Below are positions 59,875 to 64,000 of a stretch of 64,000 bases of DNA, in pieces; position 1 is the first letter of the stretch; the number at the start of each line of letters is the position of its first letter. The translations under genes were made by a program, and so were the position numbers. Source of the DNA: Coliplasma sp045538555 (GTDB taxonomy: Bacteria > Bacillota > Clostridia > Oscillospirales > CAG-382); contig JAZSRP010000016.1 of NCBI GenBank assembly GCA_045538555.1, positions 22,782 to 86,781 on the forward strand. Reading direction: 5' to 3'. Under the pieces are notes generated by a model. The model made no database searches and was not told where the DNA came from. It worked only from the letters and a program-made list of their open reading frames with translations.

Positions 59875-61530
59875 ATGCTCGAGAAGTATTTGCCAAGGAT
59901 CGAGTTTGATTCGTATGAGGATTTCAAAAAGAATTACCGTGTAAACGTTCCCACGGATTTCAACTTTGCATTTGACATTGTTGACGGATGGGCAAAGGAG
60001 GATCCCAAAAAGGAAGCGCTTCTTTACTGCACGGATGATGGTGTACGCAAAATGTATACATTCGAGGACCTGCGCGTCCTCTCCAACAAGGCCGCCAACT
60101 GGTTTCTTTCAAAAGGAATCAAAAAAGGTGACCGTGTTCTCCTCATGCTCAAACAACGTCCTGAGGCGTGGATATGCATTCTTGGCCTTTGTAAGATCGG
60201 TGCCGTATGCATTCCTGCAACCTTTCAGCTCACAAAAAAGGATATCGTATATCGCTGCAACGCCGCAGAGGTAAAGCTCATTGTTGCAGTGGATGATTCA
60301 TACATTCTTGATGCGATCAGCGATGCAAGAGGGGAGTGTGACACACTTCGTCTTGTTGCTGTTGTCGGTGAAAACGTACCCGCCGGATTTGTGGATTTCA
60401 GATATGAGATGCCCGGCTGTGACGACAACCTGACCCGCGTTCCCAATTCCTCATCAGATCCTATGCTGATGTATTTTTCATCCGGAACAACGGGAATGCC
60501 CAAAATGATACTGCACAACTGTGCATATCCTCTTGGACATATTCTCACTGCAAAATACTGGCAACACGTAGAGGAGGGCAAACTGCACCTCACTATGTCG
60601 GATTCGGGATGGGCAAAATTTGCTTGGGGAAAGATCTACGGGCAGTGGATCTGCGGAGCGGTCATCGTTGCTTATGACAACGAAAAATTCAATGCAAAAA
60701 ATACTCTTGAGTTGATTCAGGAGATTGGGCTCACCACATTTTGTGCGCCTCCCACGATATTTAGGTTTTTGATAAAAGAAGATATTTCAAAATACGATTT
60801 TTCATCCATAAAGCACTGCTGTATAGCAGGCGAACCCCTAAATCCCGAGGTGTTCTACAAATTCAAAGAGTTGACAGGTCTGACTCTTACAGAGGGGTTT
60901 GGCCAGACAGAGACTCCGGTTATTCTTGCCAATTATGATGGATTCACCATAAAACCAGGCTCAACCGGTAAGCCGTCTCCTGATTTTGATATTGATATCA
61001 TTGATGCAGATGGCAATAGCTGTGAGGACGGTATCGTGGGCTCTATTGTTGTCAAAAACCTTGACAAGCACTACCCTGCGGGACTTTTCTGCGGTTATCA
61101 GCATGACGAGGCGGCAAATGCAAGAGCGTTTGGCACAAATTATTACAACACGGGTGACATGGCGTGGCGTGATGCCGATGGTTACTATTGGTTTGTAGGC
61201 AGAAACGATGACGTTATCAAATGCTCTGGTTATCGCATAGGACCTTTTGAGGTTGAGAGTGCGCTGATGACGCATCCTTCAGTTTTGGAGTGCGCCGTCA
61301 CGGCAGCACCGGATCCCGTGAGAGGACAGGTTGTCAAGGCAACCATCGTACTTGCCCGCGGGTATACTGCGTCGGAAGAATTGAAAAAAGAGATTCAAAA
61401 TCACGTAAAAGCGGTTACCGCGCCCTACAAGTATCCCCGTATAGTGGAGTTTGTGGAGGAGCTGCCCAAAACCATCAGCGGAAAGATCAAGCGCGCAACC
61501 ATCCGCCAAAATAATGACAATAATGGATAA
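59875..61530 (+). CDS. acyl-CoA synthetase (AMP-forming, medium-chain/AcsM-like)
   Basis: A 551-residue ANL-superfamily adenylating enzyme. The P-loop is MYFSSGTTGMPKMILHN (about 199-215), the A5 motif EGFGQTETP, A7/A8 YNTGDMAWRDADGYYWFVGR and SGYRIGPFEVESAL, and the catalytic Lys in ELPKTISGKIKR near the C-terminus. It activates a carboxylic acid to its CoA ester; chain length is not readable. Its end overlaps the next gene. Confidence 0.93.
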   Translation: MLEKYLPRIEFDSYEDFKKNYRVNVPTDFNFAFDIVDGWAKEDPKKEALLYCTDDGVRKMYTFEDLRVLSNKAANWFLSKGIKKGDRVLLMLKQRPEAWICILGLCKIGAVCIPATFQLTKKDIVYRCNAAEVKLIVAVDDSYILDAISDARGECDTLRLVAVVGENVPAGFVDFRYEMPGCDDNLTRVPNSSSDPMLMYFSSGTTGMPKMILHNCAYPLGHILTAKYWQHVEEGKLHLTMSDSGWAKFAWGKIYGQWICGAVIVAYDNEKFNAKNTLELIQEIGLTTFCAPPTIFRFLIKEDISKYDFSSIKHCCIAGEPLNPEVFYKFKELTGLTLTEGFGQTETPVILANYDGFTIKPGSTGKPSPDFDIDIIDADGNSCEDGIVGSIVVKNLDKHYPAGLFCGYQHDEAANARAFGTNYYNTGDMAWRDADGYYWFVGRNDDVIKCSGYRIGPFEVESALMTHPSVLECAVTAAPDPVRGQVVKATIVLARGYTASEELKKEIQNHVKAVTAPYKYPRIVEFVEELPKTISGKIKRATIRQNNDNNG

Positions 61531-61936
61531 GCTGTACTCAAAAAGCGCATTGATCCTAAAAACCGTCTGTATGTCACTACTGCCCGTTTTGTCCGTGCTG
61601 TTGGCGGCTGTTTTGCAGATCGGCGACGGTTTTTTGTACGTAACTGTGTCGCTTTTGCCTATAGGTTTTTTGTACACAGTGCCTTTCTGGATGTCAGTGC
61701 GGATGCTAAAACGGTTTCGGGTTGCGGATATAAAGAAATTTTTGCTTCTTGATCTTGCAACCTGTTTTGCACCGACTGCCCTTTCCTGCATCATCACAGA
61801 AACGGTGATTGCAGTTGTGTCAAAAGAAAAGCAGGGAATGGGTATAATGACGCTTTGCGTTGTTGCCATCTGCTTTCTTATAACGTTGATATTTTGGGGT
61901 CTGTATTGTATTTTTTATAAAACAGGCAGAAAATAG
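61514..61936 (+). CDS. hypothetical membrane protein with four helices
   Basis: A 140-residue protein I cannot assign. Four hydrophobic helices (about 15-35, 39-63, 75-105 and 114-135) and basic tail YKTGRK. The start overlaps the acyl-CoA synthetase stop; ATG at 61514 or 61523 are both possible and neither has a strong ribosome binding site, suggesting translational coupling. Confidence 0.7.
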   Translation: MTIMDKLYSKSALILKTVCMSLLPVLSVLLAAVLQIGDGFLYVTVSLLPIGFLYTVPFWMSVRMLKRFRVADIKKFLLLDLATCFAPTALSCIITETVIAVVSKEKQGMGIMTLCVVAICFLITLIFWGLYCIFYKTGRK

Positions 61937-61956
61937 TTTGCCCCAAAGGAACAAAA

Positions 61957-62032
61957 CCGCCCTTAGCTCAGCGGATAGAGCAACGGATTCCGATTCCGTA
62001 GGCCGGGGGTTCAAATCCCTTAGGGCGGGCCA
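61957..62032 (+). tRNA. tRNA-Arg (CCG)
   Basis: Acceptor CCGCCCT/AGGGCGG, D arm GCTC...GAGC, anticodon stem ACGGA/TCCGT with loop TTCCGAT (anticodon CCG), T arm around GGTTCAAATCC, and encoded CCA (62030-62032). Immediately followed by the header hairpin of element C. Confidence 0.97.
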
Positions 62033-62290
62033 AAAAAGAACGAACTTTTGTCTACCAAAAGTTCGTTCTTTTTTTATCCAAGCCACAGGCTTGGCATATC
62101 ATCGCCGCACGAAGTGCGGTGCATATCATCAGCCCCTTTGGGGCTGTATCTCATCACGCGCCAGCGTGTATTTTTCCTGCGGCTTGATGAGATGCAACAC
62201 TGCGTGTTGATGATATACAATTTCTTCGGAATTGATGATATACAAGGCTTCGCCTTGATTTGTATGCAGAAAAGTGATATAATCTGTTCG
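62032..62290. repeat. structured hairpin-array element C after tRNA-Arg
   Basis: Begins with a header hairpin (62032-62074; arms AAAAAAGAACGAACTTTTG and its complement, loop TCTAC). This also looks like a terminator. Then come about seven short hairpins (for example GCCGCAC-gaa-GTGCGGT and GCCCC-ttt-GGGGC). Left-half spacers are CATATCATC or TATCTCATC; right-half spacers are the complements GATGAGAT and GATGATATAC. One spacer pair differs from the others on both sides (ATCTCATCA with TGATGAGAT), a compensatory change. It ends in a sigma-A promoter. Confidence 0.8.
62255..62283 (+). promoter_or_regulatory. promoter at the end of element C
   Basis: TTGATT (62255-62260, part of the last hairpin arm) and TATAAT (62278-62283) with 17-base spacing. 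It would transcribe the gene at 62317. Confidence 0.75.
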
Positions 62291-62292
62291 AA

Positions 62293-62304
62293 AAATAAGA
62301 ATTT
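62293..62304 (+). repeat. 12-bp direct repeat, left copy
   Basis: AAATAAGAATTT just upstream of the gene at 62317. An identical copy lies at 63134-63145, just after its stop, and a 10-base match at 63459-63468. Confidence 0.6.
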
Positions 62305-62316
62305 GACGGTGATAGT

Positions 62317-63135
62317 ATGCTGATAAAAATAGGTAATTTTGAGTGCACCGAAGTTTGGGATGGAGTATTTTATAAGAAACTCTCCAATTACCCCGAGGTG
62401 TCTGATTGGGAAATTAGAACCATTATTGAGTTCATGGAATACGAAAAGAAATATGGCAGAACCAGCGACATCGAATGTGATAACGAAAACACATTACGGA
62501 CAGTTTTAGATGGAATTAAACGAAAAGAAGCCTATCTTTCTGCACCTTGTCCAAAACTGCTGACGGAGTGTACTGCTTGTCCATACAGAAAAGGCTGTGT
62601 CACAGATTTCGTATGCCACACCACATCCGTTGACAACGCAATCAAAATTTTTAAGTGCGGTAAGTTGTTGTCTGCACTAAACGCACGGCAAGTCCCTGTT
62701 GAAACATTGATAAACGAGAACCGCAATGCCGCTAATGACCCTGCGGATTACTTCGAGTATATCATGCTTGCTTGGGGCAACTGTCAAGCGGGTGATAGAT
62801 TGGTAATGGAGCGCAGTTTGGGGCGGTTCCCAAATGATAATGATTTAAGCATCGGATTCAATCCTGGTGTAAGGTTCTATTTTCAGTACGAGAAGTTATT
62901 GTCGCACCCCAGTTCCGTGTGTGACGGAGTTCTGCCTATGAAGGTCAAGGATGAAATTATCCTCGAGGATTGGGTTTATAAAATTGTAATACCAACCAAA
63001 TTAAAGGCAATTCTTGAACCACATATACCCAACAGTCTGATGGACAGAATTATCTATATTGATAACGATTGCAAAGATATATGGGATTGGTCTGAAAAAG
63101 TATATAGTATTATTGAACAAACATCAGTTAGATAA
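62317..63135 (+). CDS. hypothetical protein, possible ADP-ribosyltransferase-like fold
   Basis: A 272-residue soluble protein. The N-terminal about 75 residues (FECTEVWDGVFYKKLSNYPE) form a module I recognise only loosely from other Clostridia proteins. Then comes a cysteine cluster (C78, C85, C88, C94, C100) and HTTSVDNAIKIFKCGKLLSA (101-120), followed by GVRFYFQYEKLL and a late EDWVYKIVIP. The H-T-S-x-x-N-x2-x-I-x3-G-x-L-S pattern and late Glu recall DarT-like ADP-ribosyltransferases, but this is a guess. Codon choice is more A/T-rich than the core genes, which suggests transfer. Weak ribosome site GGTGAT. Confidence 0.6.
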   Translation: MLIKIGNFECTEVWDGVFYKKLSNYPEVSDWEIRTIIEFMEYEKKYGRTSDIECDNENTLRTVLDGIKRKEAYLSAPCPKLLTECTACPYRKGCVTDFVCHTTSVDNAIKIFKCGKLLSALNARQVPVETLINENRNAANDPADYFEYIMLAWGNCQAGDRLVMERSLGRFPNDNDLSIGFNPGVRFYFQYEKLLSHPSSVCDGVLPMKVKDEIILEDWVYKIVIPTKLKAILEPHIPNSLMDRIIYIDNDCKDIWDWSEKVYSIIEQTSVR

Positions 63136-63145
63136 ATAAGAATTT
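63134..63145 (+). repeat. 12-bp direct repeat, right copy
   Basis: AAATAAGAATTT overlapping the end of the gene at 62317 (its TAA is within the motif). Identical to 62293-62304, so the two bracket the gene. Confidence 0.6.
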
Positions 63146-63219
63146 ATCAAACAACGTAGTCACGCACCTTTTCGCTTTTCTTTCCCCACTTTACGCACCG
63201 TTATACTGCTCTTTCGCAG

Positions 63220-63470
63220 AAAAGAACCCACATTTGTCTACGACAAGTGTGGATTCTTTTCAACTAAATCCACCCTATCGGGTGGGCGAAATCATCTTTG
63301 ATGATGAAATCCCTTACGGGGATGAAATCCGCCTTGACGGCGGCTGGGTGGATTTGATTTCATCTGCGAAGCAGATTTCATCCGAGTTTACTCGGATTTC
63401 ATCGCGCTTTGCGCGAATTCATTGAAATATCCGAGGATTTACGATATAATCAGTTAACAAATAAGAATAT
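63220..63470. repeat. structured hairpin-array element D
   Basis: Header hairpin at 63220-63260, with arms about 19 bases long that pair with one mismatch and one wobble and share the loop region TTTGTCTAC with element C although the stem differs. Next come hairpins such as CCACCC/GGGTGG, CGCC/GGCG and GCGC/GCGC. Spacers are GATGAAATC in the left half and GATTTCATC, its reverse complement, in the right half. The element ends in a promoter. The reading frame that crosses it is not a gene. Confidence 0.78.
63422..63450 (+). promoter_or_regulatory. promoter at the end of element D
   Basis: TTGAAA (63422-63427) and TATAAT (63445-63450) with 17-base spacing, followed by AGTTAACAAATAAGAAT, which resembles the sequence after the element C promoter. 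Confidence 0.75.
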
Positions 63471-63508
63471 GTTGCACACATCTTTATTGCAGAGGAAAGG
63501 TGATAATA

Positions 63509-64000
63509 ATGAAATTATTATTTATGATCGGTAATGCCGCTGTCGGTAAAATGACTGTTGGGCAGGAACTTATGAAGCTCACAGGATTGAGGTTATTTCA
63601 CAATCATATGACCATCGAACCCGTAATAGAAATCTTTGGTCAATATAATGGAAAAGCAATCAACAGACTTCGTCAGGTGATTTTTGAGGAATTTGCGAAG
63701 TCAGATTGCTATGGAATGATTTTTACATATATGTGGGCTTTTGACCAACAAGCAGATTGGGATTATATTGAATATGTGAAAAGCATTTTTGAACCCTATA
63801 ATACAGAGTTTTACTATGTGGAACTTGTTGCTCCTCGTGAAATTCGATTGGAACGAAACGCTACCGAAAACCGCCTACAGAACAAAGCATCGAAAAGAGA
63901 CATTGAAGTATCGAACCAAAGACTTATCAACGATGATACCCAATATCGCCTTGAAAGCTTTGATGGTGAAATTCCGTTTGATAACTATATAAAAATCGAC
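63509..64000 (+). CDS. P-loop kinase-like ATPase, 3' end beyond the window
   Basis: At least 164 residues, open to the window edge. The N-terminus has a P-loop GNAAVGKMT (8-16), in which the usual Ser/Thr after Lys is Met, then TVGQELMKLTGLRLFHNHMTIEPV. This GxxAVGKMTVG plus FHNHM pattern is a known shikimate-kinase-like AAA family of unknown substrate. A later LVAPREIRLERNATENR fits the lid region. AGGAAAGG lies upstream of ATG. It has its own promoter in element D, and its codon use is A/T-rich. Confidence 0.82.
   Translation, partial: MKLLFMIGNAAVGKMTVGQELMKLTGLRLFHNHMTIEPVIEIFGQYNGKAINRLRQVIFEEFAKSDCYGMIFTYMWAFDQQADWDYIEYVKSIFEPYNTEFYYVELVAPREIRLERNATENRLQNKASKRDIEVSNQRLINDDTQYRLESFDGEIPFDNYIKID

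Noticed and set aside
63234..63425. Reading frame of 63 codons across element D
   Set aside because: It runs through the hairpin array, has no ribosome binding site, and its sequence is explained by the palindromic structure.

Overview
The window looks like chromosomal DNA of an uncultured, endospore-forming Gram-positive bacterium of the class Clostridia, probably a gut-type lineage. Support comes from a sporulation sigma factor (SigG), a DAP-type wall pathway (DapF, MurE), strong GGAGG ribosome binding sites, a Gram-positive LexA box (GAAC-N4-GTTC) at recA, lipoproteins with short lipoboxes, a biotin-dependent Na+ pump, and families such as DUF4830 that are typical of Clostridia. Genus or species cannot be read from the sequence.

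Layout. 0.1-10.7 kb: housekeeping genes (YihY, a HAD phosphatase, a cytidylate-kinase-like protein, an orphan MsmX-type sugar ATPase, an ABC-F protein, TrmB, MurE, DapF). 10.7-16.8 kb: a YfbR-like nucleotidase, a sugar isomerase plus mannonate dehydrogenase pair, a large orphan solute-binding lipoprotein, a leucine-rich-repeat surface protein and Hpt. 17.1-20.5 kb: a four-gene Na+-translocating oxaloacetate decarboxylase. 21-23.6 kb (minus): uxuA-eda-kdgK hexuronate catabolism. 24.5-32.7 kb: an oligopeptide ABC importer operon whose binding protein and OppC permease are both unusually large. 32.7-38.6 kb: lyxose isomerase, a PTS IIC, SigG, a two-component system and a zinc-ribbon membrane protein. 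38.9-46.3 kb: a potABCD polyamine importer operon that continues into a 1120-residue GHL10-type glycosidase lipoprotein. 46.5-52.7 kb (minus): RsmA, a cupin regulator and second orphan binding protein, a QueG-like protein, rpsF-ssb-rpsR and a long-form PRPP synthetase. 52.9-59 kb: recA-recX-rimO-pgsA-cysS-mrnC-lexA in one direction behind one LexA-controlled promoter. 59-62 kb: tRNA-Lys, a cyclophilin lipoprotein, an acyl-CoA ligase and tRNA-Arg. 62-64 kb: two probable single-gene cassettes.

The most unusual content is non-coding. Two about 400-bp elements (3044-3443 and 20549-20945, opposite orientations) each fill the gap between convergent genes. Each is built from many short hairpins joined by roughly 9-base spacers, and the left-half spacers are the reverse complement of the right-half spacers, so the whole element can fold into one long branched (fishbone) structure closed by an A-run/T-run stem. 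Stems differ between the copies while pairing is kept. A second family with the same logic but other spacers occurs at 62032-62290, directly after tRNA-Arg, and at 63220-63470. Each of these begins with a header hairpin sharing the loop GTCTAC, ends in a good sigma-A promoter with 17-bp spacing, and is followed by a single gene. A 12-bp direct repeat brackets the first of these genes. No transposase or recombinase is visible, so these look like non-autonomous structured elements, and the second family may carry or activate gene cassettes.
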